NCBI RefSeq assembly: GCF_000702945.1
Contig: NZ_JNLE01000003.1
Coordinates: forward strand, 372,001 to 436,000
Source: Clostridium sp. KNHs205
GTDB lineage: Bacteria > Bacillota > Clostridia > Lachnospirales > Lachnospiraceae
Direction of reading: 5' to 3'
Length of the DNA: 64,000 nt
The position numbers and the translations under genes are program-made. The notes under the pieces were generated by a model. It searched no databases. It was not told the DNA's origin and was given only the letters and a program-made list of their open reading frames with translations. The first letter of the stretch is position 1; every line of letters starts with the position of its first letter. Of this stretch, positions 53,292 through 62,897 are shown in pieces.

Positions 53292-53700
53292 ATACTATTC
53301 TCCCATAAAACTACATATTTTTTTATTTTGCGACTTTATTCTTATTGAAAAATTTGCTAATTAATTATATCATACAGCTAAAGAATAACAAGCATTTTCT
53401 CTTTTTTTAAAGATAAGTTGCCGTACATAAGACTTGAACAATTTTTCTTTTACTAAAATGTATTAAATTAATTATTTATAATTTATCGAAATTTGTACAT
53501 TTTCACGATGGTAATTTTAAATTTCTGTAGTATGATATAGCTGTGTTCCGGCTAAAAAAAGGGATGTTTTTTTTAAGCTTCCACTTCATCCGGACATACG
53601 CTTTTCATTTTTCAAGGTTAATTCTTTTCGCTTACATTTAATAATTATACTGCGTATATTATTGGTAAGCAAAACGAAAAATAAACGCAAGGAGGTAAAC
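53292..53700. other. Upstream region of the V-ATPase operon
   Basis: About 400 bp. A TATGAT element at 53531-53536 could be a -10 box but no good -35 was found. A long untranslated leader would follow, with TTCCGG (53546) / CCGGA (53590) able to pair around a T-rich stretch. The ribosome site AAGGAGG lies at 53689-53695. Confidence 0.4.
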
Positions 53701-54012
53701 ATGGAAAATGTAATTGGTCTGTTACACGACATTGAAGAAAAAGCGAATCTTATCATTGCACGTGCCAACGATGAAAAAGTGAAATTACACGAAGCCTTAA
53801 AAAATGATCTCGAAAAGTTGGATAAGGACGTGGCTGATAGTACGAATGCAAAACTTCTTGTATTAAAAAATCAGGTAAATAAGGAATTAGCCGCCGAAAA
53901 AGAAGCTATTACGAAGGACTGGGCAAAACAACTCACCGACTTGGAAGCTAATTATACCCAAAACCATGATGTATTCGTTGACAAAGTTATTCAGGAAATC
54001 ATTAGTGAGTAA
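53701..54012 (+). CDS. V-type ATPase peripheral stalk subunit G/H
   Basis: A ~103-residue, wholly helical, charged coiled-coil protein (ENVIGLLHDIEEKANLII...KVIQEIISE), as expected for the G/H (NtpF/AhaH) subunit that pairs with subunit E to form the peripheral stalk. First gene of the operon; ATG 53701 behind AAGGAGG. Confidence 0.82.
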   Translation: MENVIGLLHDIEEKANLIIARANDEKVKLHEALKNDLEKLDKDVADSTNAKLLVLKNQVNKELAAEKEAITKDWAKQLTDLEANYTQNHDVFVDKVIQEIISE

Positions 54013-54037
54013 ATAATTAGTTACAGGGAGGTTTGTT

Positions 54038-55072
54038 ATGAGCAATTTATTAGTTTATAGCGGGATTGTTACCAAGACCAAGGCCCTGGAGGCAAAATCG
54101 GTAAAAAGCGCGGACTATCAGTCAATAGCAAACTTTGAATCCACAGCAGATTTTATCGCCTATTTAAAATCCCATCCCGGATATGGGGGTGTTTTTGCAG
54201 GAATTGATGAGAACCTGATCCATCGCGGCCAGGTAGAGGGCATGATCATTAACTGCCTGTATCAGGATTTTTCAAAGCTTTACCGCTTTTCCAACCCGGA
54301 TCAAAGAAAGGTTCTTGATATTATCTTTCTCCGTTACGAAGTGAATATACTTAAAGCCTGTATGCATATGGTTTTCAACCAGCACAGAAATTACGATTTG
54401 GGTAATATTACAGAATTTTTTAACAAACACTCCAAAATCGATATTGCTGCACTTGCTACCTCTAAGTCAATGACTGAGTATGTTGAGCATTTAAAAGGCA
54501 GTGATTATTATTCTGTACTGACGAGCATTCAGAAAACGGATATAACCTCCTTTGATTATGAAATGAAGTTAGATATCCAATATTTTATGAAGGCCTGGAA
54601 ATTGAAAGACAGGGTATTGTCAGGAGATAATTTAAAGTATGTTACAGATACCTTAGGTCTTGAAATTGACCTGCTAAATATCATGTGGCTGTACCGCTCC
54701 AAGAAATTTTATAATTTACAGGTAAAAGATGCGTACGCCTATATTATTCCAATAACTTATAAGCTGAAAAAGGATAAGTTAATTAAACTGATGGAAACCT
54801 CCACCATTGAAGAATTCAGCGGGGTATTAAATACCACTCCCTATGATTTTATGGTTCCTTCCCTTGCTAATGGAACAATAGAAAAGGTATACCAAAATAC
54901 TGTATTAAAAAATTATAAGCTTCATAGAGATAAGTATCCGAATTCCATGGCACCCATCAGTTATTATTTGTATCTTAAGAGAACAGAAATAGACAGACTT
55001 ACCTCCGCTCTGGAGTGTATTCGTTATAAACTGGACCCTCAGGATACATTAAAATATATTACTTTTAATTGA
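54038..55072 (+). CDS. ntpC: V-type ATPase subunit C (central rotor, V0d-like)
   Basis: A 344-residue AC39/V0D-type subunit that seats the central stalk on the membrane ring. Helical throughout, with conserved FEST.DF and TYKLKKDKLIKLME-type patterns and Pro-Met/Tyr-rich C-terminus (NSMAPISYYLYLKRTEIDRL). ATG behind GGGAGG. Confidence 0.9.
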   Translation: MSNLLVYSGIVTKTKALEAKSVKSADYQSIANFESTADFIAYLKSHPGYGGVFAGIDENLIHRGQVEGMIINCLYQDFSKLYRFSNPDQRKVLDIIFLRYEVNILKACMHMVFNQHRNYDLGNITEFFNKHSKIDIAALATSKSMTEYVEHLKGSDYYSVLTSIQKTDITSFDYEMKLDIQYFMKAWKLKDRVLSGDNLKYVTDTLGLEIDLLNIMWLYRSKKFYNLQVKDAYAYIIPITYKLKKDKLIKLMETSTIEEFSGVLNTTPYDFMVPSLANGTIEKVYQNTVLKNYKLHRDKYPNSMAPISYYLYLKRTEIDRLTSALECIRYKLDPQDTLKYITFN

Positions 55073-55088
55073 ATCGGAGGTGCAATAA

Positions 55089-56990
55089 TTGATTGAAAAA
55101 ATGAGATTTATCAGCATTACCGGTCCAAAGGCTGAGTTCGACAGAGTTGTCAGTGCGTATCTGAATAAATATGAGATACATCTGGAAAATGCCTTGTCAG
55201 AACTTAGTTCCGTTCAAGATTTAAAGCCTTTCGTAGAGCCGAATCCTTACAAAGAAATCTATTCAAAGGCTATTGAATTAGCAGAACGGTTTGATAAGAA
55301 GGAACCTTCACAAGCTCAGAATATGACACTTTCCGAAGCTTCTACCATTATACTTTCAGCTTCCAGGGAATTGGAAGACCTGACAAGTCAGAAGAAGAAG
55401 CTTGGTCTGGAAAGAGAACATCTGAATGAGCTTCAGAAAAAGATCGAACCTTTTCGTCATCTGGACTATGAAATTGATAAAATATTAGCTTTCAAGTTCA
55501 TAAAGTACCGATTTGGCCGAATTTCCCACGAGTATTATACGAAATTCTCAAAATTCGTATACGAAAGCTTGACAACTTTATTTATTGAATGCGGTAATGA
55601 TCCGGATTATGTCTGGGGTGTGTATTTTGTTCCTTTAGGTGAAGCAGAGAAAACAGATGCTATCTTTTCTTCCCTTCACTTTGAATCAATATCTCTTACC
55701 ACAGAATATGAGGGAACCCCGGATCAGGCCTATAATGCCATTGTAAAGAAACTGGAAGAAAACCAGGAAAAGATCAATGCCATTAATGAGGAAATGAAAA
55801 ACCGTCTAAGCAGCCGGTCTGACAAGATACTTAGTGCTTATGAAATTATCTGTGTTTACTCCAATAACTTTGATGTAAGAAAGATGGCAGCTTGCACAAC
55901 TGTGTCAAAACGCAATGCCTTTTACTTCATATTATGCGGCTGGATTCCGGAAGACAGTGTAAAGGACCTGCTTCATGACATAGACAAAGATAAAGATGTC
56001 TTTTGCATGCTGGAGAAGGATATCACAAGTGTGACCTCCAAACCGCCCACAAAGTTAAAGAATTTAAAGATATTTCAACCTTTTGAGATGTTTATTAAGA
56101 TGTATGGGCTTCCTGCCTACAACGAAATAGATCCTACCTTTTTTGTTGCCATAACCTACTCTATCATCTTTGGTATCATGTTCGGAGATGTTGGGCAAGG
56201 TCTGTGCCTTGCAATAGGCGGAGGATTACTCTACCACTTTAAGAAAATGCCTTTGGCAGCTATCGTTGCCACTGCCGGTGTCTTTTCCACCATAATGGGC
56301 TTTATGTATGGCAGTATCTTCGGCTTTGAAGATGTCTTGCCCCATATTTGGCTGAATCCCATGGAAAACGTAATGACCGTACTGTTAACAGCCGTAGCTT
56401 TCGGCTCCGTGCTTATTATTATCGCTATGATCATAAATATTATTAACGGTATTAAGGCAAAAGATGTAGAGAAGATTTTCTTTGATACCAACGGTGCCGC
56501 CGGACTTGTATTCTATCTTGTAGTACTTGTTTGTGTTGTCTTGGTAGCAACCGGCCATGCATTGCCTGCCGGTATAGTACTTGCAATCTTCCTGGGCATA
56601 CCTCTTATCATTATCTTTTTAAGAGAGCCTCTCACCCATTTGGTGGAGAAGAAATCCGAAATATTACCGGAGCAAAAGGCAATGTTTTTTTTAGAGTCAT
56701 TTTTTGAATTATTCGAAATTATTTTAAGTTACCTTACAAATTCTATTTCCTTCCTGCGTGTTGGTGCCTTCGCAATCAGTCATGCAGCTATGATGGGCGT
56801 TGTTATGTTATTCGCAGGAGCTCATTCAGGGGATCCTAATATATTGGTTGTAATACTCGGTAATATTTTTGTAGCAGGTATGGAAGGCCTGATTGTAGGT
56901 ATTCAGGTACTTCGTCTGGAATATTACGAAATGTTCAGCCGCTTCTATAAGGGTACAGGAAAAGGATTTAAACCATACAAAAGCAAATAA
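55089..56990 (+). CDS. ntpI: V-type ATPase subunit I (a-subunit)
   Basis: A 633-residue stator subunit with a soluble N-terminal half containing coiled coils and a membrane half of about seven helices from residue ~345 (TFFVAITYSIIFGIMFGDVGQG). The essential arginine region is in SFLRVGAFAISHAAM. The start is TTG at 55089, seven bases after GGAGG; ATG 55101 is too far. It forms the half channels with the c-ring. Confidence 0.93.
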   Translation: MIEKMRFISITGPKAEFDRVVSAYLNKYEIHLENALSELSSVQDLKPFVEPNPYKEIYSKAIELAERFDKKEPSQAQNMTLSEASTIILSASRELEDLTSQKKKLGLEREHLNELQKKIEPFRHLDYEIDKILAFKFIKYRFGRISHEYYTKFSKFVYESLTTLFIECGNDPDYVWGVYFVPLGEAEKTDAIFSSLHFESISLTTEYEGTPDQAYNAIVKKLEENQEKINAINEEMKNRLSSRSDKILSAYEIICVYSNNFDVRKMAACTTVSKRNAFYFILCGWIPEDSVKDLLHDIDKDKDVFCMLEKDITSVTSKPPTKLKNLKIFQPFEMFIKMYGLPAYNEIDPTFFVAITYSIIFGIMFGDVGQGLCLAIGGGLLYHFKKMPLAAIVATAGVFSTIMGFMYGSIFGFEDVLPHIWLNPMENVMTVLLTAVAFGSVLIIIAMIINIINGIKAKDVEKIFFDTNGAAGLVFYLVVLVCVVLVATGHALPAGIVLAIFLGIPLIIIFLREPLTHLVEKKSEILPEQKAMFFLESFFELFEIILSYLTNSISFLRVGAFAISHAAMMGVVMLFAGAHSGDPNILVVILGNIFVAGMEGLIVGIQVLRLEYYEMFSRFYKGTGKGFKPYKSK

Positions 56991-57016
56991 TAGTTAAATT
57001 TAAGGAGGAACATATT

Positions 57017-57436
57017 ATGACAATGACAGCAAAATTGATTTTAGTAGTAGCATTAGTATTAAGTATCGCAATTCCCTTTGGAGCATATTTACTCAGTGAA
57101 AAGAAAAAAGGTAACTTTAAGGCAAGTGTTATCGCTAATTCATTTTTCTTCTTTGGTACATTATTAATCGCACACGTTTTATTATTTACCGGTACAGCAT
57201 CTGCTGCTGATGGTAGTGCAGCTGCTTCTGTTGACGGCTGGAGATATTTAGCTGCTGCCCTTTCAACCGGTTTATCCTGTATCGGTGGTGGTATCGCCGT
57301 TGCTTCCGCTGCTTCTGCAGCTTTAGGTGCTATGAGCGAAGACTCCAGCATCATGGGTAAAGCTCTTATCTTCGTTGCTCTTGCAGAAGGTATTGCTCTT
57401 TACGGACTTATCGTTTCTTTCTCTATTTTAGGTTAA
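57017..57436 (+). CDS. ntpK: V-type ATPase subunit K (c-ring)
   Basis: A 139-residue membrane rotor subunit with four helices. The second hairpin has the typical glycine-rich GLSCIGGGIAVASAASAALGA and the ion-carrying glutamate in FVALAEGIALYGLI. The first hairpin (LILVVALVLSIAIPFGAYLL, IANSFFFFGTLLIAHVLLF) has no carboxylate, and the polar Gln/Thr ligands of sodium-type E. hirae NtpK are not visible. So there is probably one ion site per subunit. GGAGG ribosome site. Confidence 0.92.
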   Translation: MTMTAKLILVVALVLSIAIPFGAYLLSEKKKGNFKASVIANSFFFFGTLLIAHVLLFTGTASAADGSAAASVDGWRYLAAALSTGLSCIGGGIAVASAASAALGAMSEDSSIMGKALIFVALAEGIALYGLIVSFSILG

Positions 57437-57446
57437 TGCTTTTAGA

Positions 57447-57561
57447 GGAACCTTCGTTCCTATTATCTTATACAGCGGTTTAGATACCGCCACCGAGAGT
57501 ATAAACTTTCGGTGCATAAAACAAATATTAAAAAGAGGTGTGAAAGTACTTTCTTTCACAC
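57447..57561 (+). other. Run of four hairpins between ntpK and ntpF
   Basis: In order: GGAAC-CTTC-GTTCC (57447-57460), GCGGT/ACCGC (57475-57490), CACCGA/TCGGTG (57491-57514), and GTGTGAAAG/CTTTCACAC (57538-57561). They occupy most of the 170-bp gap, the largest in the operon. They could protect or process the ntpK mRNA, or attenuate downstream transcription. Confidence 0.75.
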
Positions 57562-57606
57562 TTCTTGGCATAAGGCTTTTCTCTTATGAAATAAGGAGGT
57601 AACTGT

Positions 57607-57915
57607 ATGCGTATGTTTCTTATCAGTGATAATGTTGATACTTACACGGGAATGCGCCTTACAGGCGTAGACGGGGTTGTCATACATTCCAGGAAGCATT
57701 TAAAAGAACAGCTGGATAAAGCGCTTGCAGATAAAACCATCGGTGTCCTGCTGATTACAGAAAAATTCAGCCGCGAATTTCCAGATGTGATAAATGATGT
57801 TAAATTGAACCGAAAGCTTCCGTTGATTGTTGAAATTCCCGACCGCCACGGAACGGGAAGAAAGCCCGATTTTATTACTTCCTATGTTAATGAAGCAATT
57901 GGAATAAAATTGTAG
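57607..57915 (+). CDS. ntpG: V-type ATPase subunit F
   Basis: A 102-residue central stalk subunit with the family pattern MRMFLISDNVDTYTGMRLTG, VLLITEKFSREF and IPDRHG. ATG behind AAGGAGG. Follows the hairpin run, so may be expressed less than ntpK. Confidence 0.92.
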   Translation: MRMFLISDNVDTYTGMRLTGVDGVVIHSRKHLKEQLDKALADKTIGVLLITEKFSREFPDVINDVKLNRKLPLIVEIPDRHGTGRKPDFITSYVNEAIGIKL

Positions 57916-57927
57916 AGGGAGATGTCT

Positions 57928-58497
57928 ATGACTTTAGATGAGAAATTAGAACAATTTTATAATTCTGCAATGGAAAGCGCAACCAGCCAGAATATTGAAA
58001 TAATTGAAGAATATCAGAAATCACTGCAGCAGATCTTTGACGAGCACAAGGAAGAACTTATCAGGAAATCCGAGGCCACTTACCGTGCAGAATCAGAAAA
58101 ACTCATGCGTGAGAAGAATAAAGAAGTTGCAAGTGAAGTTATTAATTTAAAGCGTAAATTAAGCGACCGGGCATTTGAATTAAGAAATCAGTTGTTTCAG
58201 GATGTATCCGCTAAGTTACAGGAATACATGAAAACCTCTGATTATTTTGATTTACTGGTTAAACAGATAAAAGCTGTTAAGGATTTTGCGGGAAAAGATG
58301 AGGTTATCATCTATATCAATTCTACCGATTCAAGCTTAAAACCTACTTTAGAAGCTTCCACCGGTGCTGCATTAACTGTCAGCGACCGCGATTTTATCGG
58401 CGGTATCAGAGCAGTTATACAAGAAAAAAGTATATTAATCGATAATTCATTTCTGACCAGAATGGAAGAATCCAAAAATAAATTCGCTGTAAGTTAG
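57928..58497 (+). CDS. ntpE: V-type ATPase subunit E
   Basis: A ~189-residue peripheral stalk subunit; long N-terminal helix (residues ~1-100, strongly charged), then a small globular part with GGIRAV (FIGGIRAVIQEKSILIDN), the usual E-subunit end. ATG 57928 lies seven bases after AGAGGGAG; ATG 57922 is too near it. Confidence 0.92.
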   Translation: MTLDEKLEQFYNSAMESATSQNIEIIEEYQKSLQQIFDEHKEELIRKSEATYRAESEKLMREKNKEVASEVINLKRKLSDRAFELRNQLFQDVSAKLQEYMKTSDYFDLLVKQIKAVKDFAGKDEVIIYINSTDSSLKPTLEASTGAALTVSDRDFIGGIRAVIQEKSILIDNSFLTRMEESKNKFAVS

Positions 58498-58505
58498 ATC
58501 TTTTT

Positions 58506-58545
58506 CTAACTTATAAGTTAGGTCTTTTCTTAAATTATAAGTTAA
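58506..58545 (+). repeat. Duplicated palindrome between ntpE and ntpA
   Basis: CTAACTTATAAGTTAG (58506-58521) is a perfect 16-bp palindrome; TTAAATTATAAGTTAA (58530-58545) is a diverged copy. Nearby TTAACTTAAAG and TTTTAACTAAAA echo it. The function could be mRNA folding or a protein site between the stalk and catalytic genes. Confidence 0.7.
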
Positions 58546-58615
58546 TAATAATCTTAACTTAAAGGCTTTTAACTAAAATGCCATGTAAAAAGAAGAAAGG
58601 GGAGCTATCTCCATT

Positions 58616-60382
58616 ATGAATATAACAGGAAAAATATACGGAATTAACGGACCAATTGTATATGTGGCAGGTAATCAGGGCTTTAAAATGGGCGAAATGG
58701 TTCTAGTAGGCAACGAGAAATTGGTCGGAGAAGTAATCGGTCTGACAAAAGATCAGACTACCGTCCAGGTATATGAAGAGACTACCGGTATTAAACCCGG
58801 TGAGTTGGTATATTCAACCGGTGCAGCTATTTCCGTTACTTTAGCACCAGGAATTATCAGTAATATCTTTGACGGAATCGAGCGTCCTTTAAAGGAAATC
58901 GCAAAAGAATCTGGTGCTTATATCGCCAGAGGTGTCAGCGTTGATGCACTTGATACACAGAAACTCTGGGATGTACACATAACAGTAAAAGAAGGGGATA
59001 AAATTTATGGGGGAACTATCATTGCAGAAGTTCCTGAAACCCGTGCTGTAGTACACAAATCCATGGTTCCTCCCGATGTGGAGGGTGTGGTTATCAAAGC
59101 CGCAAAAGACGGACAGTATACCATAAGCGACACCATTGTAACAATTCAGACTCCTGACGGAGTAACAAAAGAGCTGTCTTTAACACAGAAATGGCCTATT
59201 CGTGTTCCCAGACCTACCTCCAAGAGATATCCTTCTGACCGTCCTCTGATTACCGGACAGCGTATCCTTGATACTCTCTTCCCTATTGCAAAAGGCGGTA
59301 CAGCGGCTATTCCCGGTGGTTTCGGAACCGGTAAGACTATGACACAGCATCAGCTTGCCAAATGGTCCGATGCGGATATTATCGTTTACATCGGCTGCGG
59401 TGAGCGCGGAAACGAAATGACAGAGGTTTTGGAGGACTTCTCCAAGTTAGTAGATCCCAAGTCCGGAAACCCCTTACTTGACAGAACAACTCTTATTGCA
59501 AATACCTCCAACATGCCCGTTGCTGCCCGTGAAGCAAGTATCTATACAGGAATAACACTGGCTGAATACTACCGTGATATGGGTTATCACGTAGCTATCA
59601 TGGCTGACTCCACTTCTCGTTGGGCAGAGGCTCTTCGTGAGTTATCAGGTCGTCTGGAAGAAATGCCTGCCGAGGAAGGCTTCCCTGCATACCTTGCCTC
59701 CAGATTATCAAGCTTTTACGAAAGAGCCGGTTTTATGCAGAACTTAAACGGTACAGAAGGCAGCGTATCCATTATCGGCGCCGTATCCCCTCAGGGTGGT
59801 GACTTCTCAGAACCCGTTACCCAGAATACCAAACGTTTCGTACGCTGTTTCTGGGCACTTGATAAATCTCTGGCTTACGCAAGACATTTCCCTGCTATTC
59901 ACTGGTTAACCAGCTACAGCGAGTATTTAAATGACTTAGCACCCTGGTACACAGAGAATGTCGGAAGAGATTTCGTAGACAGCAGAAATCAGATCTTAAG
60001 CTTATTAACACAGGAAAATCAGTTAAATGAAATCGTTAAACTCATCGGTAGTGACGTACTTCCCGATGATCAGAAGCTGGTACTTGAGATTGCCAGAGTA
60101 ATCCGTTTGGGATTCGTACAGCAAAATGCTTACCATCCTTCCGATACTTATGTTCCTCTTGATAAACAGCTTAAGATGATGAATACCATACTCTATCTGT
60201 TTTCCAAGTCAAAACAGCTTATTGCAATGAACATGCCTATGTCTTTATTAAAGCAGGAGGATATCTTTGATAAGGTAATCTCCATTAAGTATGATGTTGC
60301 AAATGATGAACTTTTCAAATTTGATCACTATACCGCTATGATTGATGACTTCTATAATCGCATCATGGCCAAGAACGGTTAA
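58616..60382 (+). CDS. ntpA: V-type ATPase catalytic subunit A
   Basis: A 588-residue catalytic subunit that hydrolyses or makes ATP. The P-loop reads [12 protein letters not shown] where most relatives have [25 protein letters not shown] and [14 protein letters not shown] are canonical, and the A-type bulge region (~residues 115-190) is present. ATG with GGGGAGC ribosome site. Forms the A3B3 ring with subunit B. Confidence 0.97.
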   Translation: MNITGKIYGINGPIVYVAGNQGFKMGEMVLVGNEKLVGEVIGLTKDQTTVQVYEETTGIKPGELVYSTGAAISVTLAPGIISNIFDGIERPLKEIAKESGAYIARGVSVDALDTQKLWDVHITVKEGDKIYGGTIIAEVPETRAVVHKSMVPPDVEGVVIKAAKDGQYTISDTIVTIQTPDGVTKELSLTQKWPIRVPRPTSKRYPSDRPLITGQRILDTLFPIAKGGTAAIPGGFGTGKTMTQHQLAKWSDADIIVYIGCGERGNEMTEVLEDFSKLVDPKSGNPLLDRTTLIANTSNMPVAAREASIYTGITLAEYYRDMGYHVAIMADSTSRWAEALRELSGRLEEMPAEEGFPAYLASRLSSFYERAGFMQNLNGTEGSVSIIGAVSPQGGDFSEPVTQNTKRFVRCFWALDKSLAYARHFPAIHWLTSYSEYLNDLAPWYTENVGRDFVDSRNQILSLLTQENQLNEIVKLIGSDVLPDDQKLVLEIARVIRLGFVQQNAYHPSDTYVPLDKQLKMMNTILYLFSKSKQLIAMNMPMSLLKQEDIFDKVISIKYDVANDELFKFDHYTAMIDDFYNRIMAKNG

Positions 60383-60396
60383 GGAGGATATATAAC

Positions 60397-61782
60397 ATGG
60401 CAATTGAATATTTAGGATTAAGTGAAATAAACGGCCCCTTAATTGCTATAGAGGGTATTCGTGATGCCTCCTATGATGAAATCGTTGAACTGACCGTTGA
60501 AGGTAAGAAAAAACTCGGTAGAATCGTAGAAATTTATGAAGATAAAGCAGTAATTCAGGTGTTCCAGGGAACAGAAGAAATGTCCCTTAACAATACTCAT
60601 ACAAAGCTTACCGGACATCCTATGGAAGTTGCTCTTTCCTCAGATATCCTGGGCCGCGTATTTAACGGTGTAGGTCAGCCTATTGACGGCCTTGGACCTA
60701 TCGTTCCTGAAGTAAATAAAGACGTAAACGGTCTTCCCTTAAATCCCTGTACCAGAGAGTATCCACGAAACTATATCCGTACCGGTATATCAGCTATCGA
60801 CTGCCTTACAACCCTGATCCGCGGACAGAAGCTTCCTATTTTCTCCGGAAACGGTCTTCCTCATGATCAGCTGGCAGCACAGATCGTTAAACAGGCATCT
60901 CTTGGTGAAAACAGCGATGAAGAATTCGCTATCGTATTTGCCGCAATGGGTGTTAAGCACGACGTTGCTGACTTCTTCCGCCGTACTTTTGAGGAAAGCG
61001 GTGCTACTTCTCACGTAGTTATGTTCCTAAACCTGGCAAATGACCCGGTAGTAGAAAGATTAATTACACCTAAGGTAGCTTTAACAGCAGCTGAGTATCT
61101 TGCTTTTGAAAAAGGCATGCATATTCTCGTTGTATTAACCGATATGACTTCCTTTGCAGAAGCAATGCGTGAGGTTTCCTCCTCCAAGGGCGAAATCCCC
61201 AGCAGAAAGGGTTATCCCGGTTACCTGTACAGTGAACTTGCAACCATTTATGAAAGAGCCGGTATCGTTAGCGGCACCAATGGATCTGTAACACAGATTC
61301 CTATTCTGACAATGCCAAACGATGATATCACACATCCTATTCCAGACTTAACAGGATATATTACGGAAGGTCAGATTGTTCTTGACCGTACCATCTATCA
61401 GAAAAATGTATATCCTCCCATCAATATCCTTCCTTCCCTTTCCCGTCTTATGAAGGACGGTATCGGTAAAGGTTATACAAGAGAAGATCATCAGGATCTT
61501 TCCAGTCAGTTATTCTCATCTTATGCCCGCGTGGGTGATGCAAGAGCTCTTGCAAGCGTTATCGGTGAAGACGAACTTTCTCCTATCGATAAGAAGTATC
61601 TGAAGTTCGGTGCCGCAATGGAACAGGAATTCATTACACAGGGAATGGATGAGAACCGTACCATTATACAGACTCTGGATTTAGGCTGGAAACTGCTCCG
61701 TATGCTTCCCAGAGAAGAGCTGGATAGAATTGATACTAAGATACTGGATAAATACTATATTTCATCAGAGGCTTCCAAATAA
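60397..61782 (+). CDS. ntpB: V-type ATPase regulatory subunit B
   Basis: A 461-residue non-catalytic subunit that alternates with A. It lacks a complete P-loop ([16 protein letters not shown]) as expected, has [17 protein letters not shown] and [20 protein letters not shown] 60397 behind AAGGAGG, 14 bp after ntpA. Confidence 0.97.
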   Translation: MAIEYLGLSEINGPLIAIEGIRDASYDEIVELTVEGKKKLGRIVEIYEDKAVIQVFQGTEEMSLNNTHTKLTGHPMEVALSSDILGRVFNGVGQPIDGLGPIVPEVNKDVNGLPLNPCTREYPRNYIRTGISAIDCLTTLIRGQKLPIFSGNGLPHDQLAAQIVKQASLGENSDEEFAIVFAAMGVKHDVADFFRRTFEESGATSHVVMFLNLANDPVVERLITPKVALTAAEYLAFEKGMHILVVLTDMTSFAEAMREVSSSKGEIPSRKGYPGYLYSELATIYERAGIVSGTNGSVTQIPILTMPNDDITHPIPDLTGYITEGQIVLDRTIYQKNVYPPINILPSLSRLMKDGIGKGYTREDHQDLSSQLFSSYARVGDARALASVIGEDELSPIDKKYLKFGAAMEQEFITQGMDENRTIIQTLDLGWKLLRMLPREELDRIDTKILDKYYISSEASK

Positions 61783-61833
61783 GTGCCTCAAACAAGCTAA
61801 CCGTAAATATACGGCCTTAGCAGAAAGGCATGG

Positions 61834-62457
61834 GTGTTATATATGAATCCGAATACCTTTCCCACCAAGGGAAACCTAATATTGGCAAAGAACTCCCTAA
61901 CCTTAGCAAAACAGGGCTATGAGCTGATGGATAAGAAGAGAAACATTCTTATCCGTGAACTGATGGAACTGATTGATAAGGCAAAGGATATCCAGACAGA
62001 AATCGATGGAACCTTTACCAGTGCATATGCGGCTTTGCAAAAAGCCAATATAGAAATGGGTATCCGGAATGTAGAAGACTTAAGCTTTACCATTCCGGAG
62101 GAGAATTCCATTGAAATTAAACAAAGAAGTATTATGGGCACGGAGATTCCCCTGGTAGATTTTAAACTGGAGGATGAAAAACCCACTTACTCTTTCTTTA
62201 ATACCAGGTTGTCACTGGATGAAGCCACCAGCAGTTTTCGTAAGGTAAAAGAGCTTACTCTGCGCCTTGCAACCATAGAAAACTCTGCCTATCGTCTGGC
62301 AACCAGTATTAATAAGACACAGAAACGTGCCAATGCCTTAAAGAATATAACAATTCCCCATTATGTAGAGTTAGTTCATAACATACAGAATGCTCTCGAA
62401 GAAAAAGAGAGAGAAGAATTCACAAGACTTAAGGTAATTAAAAGCAGACGTACCTAA
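61834..62457 (+). CDS. ntpD: V-type ATPase subunit D (central stalk)
   Basis: A 207-residue central rotor subunit with long N- and C-terminal helices (PTKGNLILAKNSLTLAKQGYELMDKKRNIL; QKRANALKNITIPHYVELVHNI, given in part). GTG 61834 is five bases after AAAGG; ATG 61843 is the alternative. Last gene of the operon, ending 24 bp before a terminator. Confidence 0.93.
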   Translation: MLYMNPNTFPTKGNLILAKNSLTLAKQGYELMDKKRNILIRELMELIDKAKDIQTEIDGTFTSAYAALQKANIEMGIRNVEDLSFTIPEENSIEIKQRSIMGTEIPLVDFKLEDEKPTYSFFNTRLSLDEATSSFRKVKELTLRLATIENSAYRLATSINKTQKRANALKNITIPHYVELVHNIQNALEEKEREEFTRLKVIKSRRT

Positions 62458-62480
62458 CTCTGCTTTCTATATAGCAAGAC

Positions 62481-62529
62481 AAACAGCTTTCCTTTTAAGT
62501 TAACCGCTTAAAGGGAAGGCTGTTTTTTT
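62481..62529 (+). terminator. Terminator of the V-ATPase operon
   Basis: AACAGC..CCTTTTAAG pairs with CTTAAAGGGAAGGCTGTT and runs into seven T residues. Confidence 0.92.
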
Positions 62530-62626
62530 GCTCATTGTAGCTCCGCCGAGCTCCCCCCGAGGGAGGCAGAGCTCAAAACAAAAGTGTTGGAGTGGGATTC
62601 TGTGAAACCTGCCCTATTCCAGCCTC

Positions 62627-62659
62627 ATCTGCCTGCAGGTATGGGATTGCCACAAATCA
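62627..62659. repeat. 33-bp dispersed intergenic motif, copy 3
   Basis: Begins ATCTGCCTGCAGGTATGG and ends CCACAAATCA, closest to copy 1 at 30095. It lies in the 440-bp gap after the V-ATPase operon; a short GAGCTC-type inverted repeat (62549-62575) is just upstream. Confidence 0.6.
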
Positions 62660-62718
62660 GCATCAAAATAGAAATAAAAATAATAAATTATACTTTAGCA
62701 ATTTAAATAACTAATTTA

Positions 62719-62766
62719 TACAAGTTGTAAAGTTGTATTTACAACTTGTATTTTTTATAGTACAAT
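62719..62766 (+). promoter_or_regulatory. Palindromic operator and promoter of the AraR-like gene
   Basis: TACAAGTTGTAAA (62719-62731) and TTTACAACTTGTA (62738-62750) are perfect inverted arms separated by six bases. The right arm overlaps a -35 TTTACA (62738-62743), which is 17 bases from a -10 TACAAT (62761-62766). This suggests autorepression by the regulator encoded downstream. Confidence 0.75.
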
Positions 62767-62897
62767 AATAGATAAAGTGAAAACTATTAATTAAAAAGAA
62801 ACTATGTACCAGTACCAAATATATTATACAAACAGTCCAATTCAATTTTTGATAATTTAAAATAGTTACAGAAAAACCTTGCAGAAATGAGGCATAT

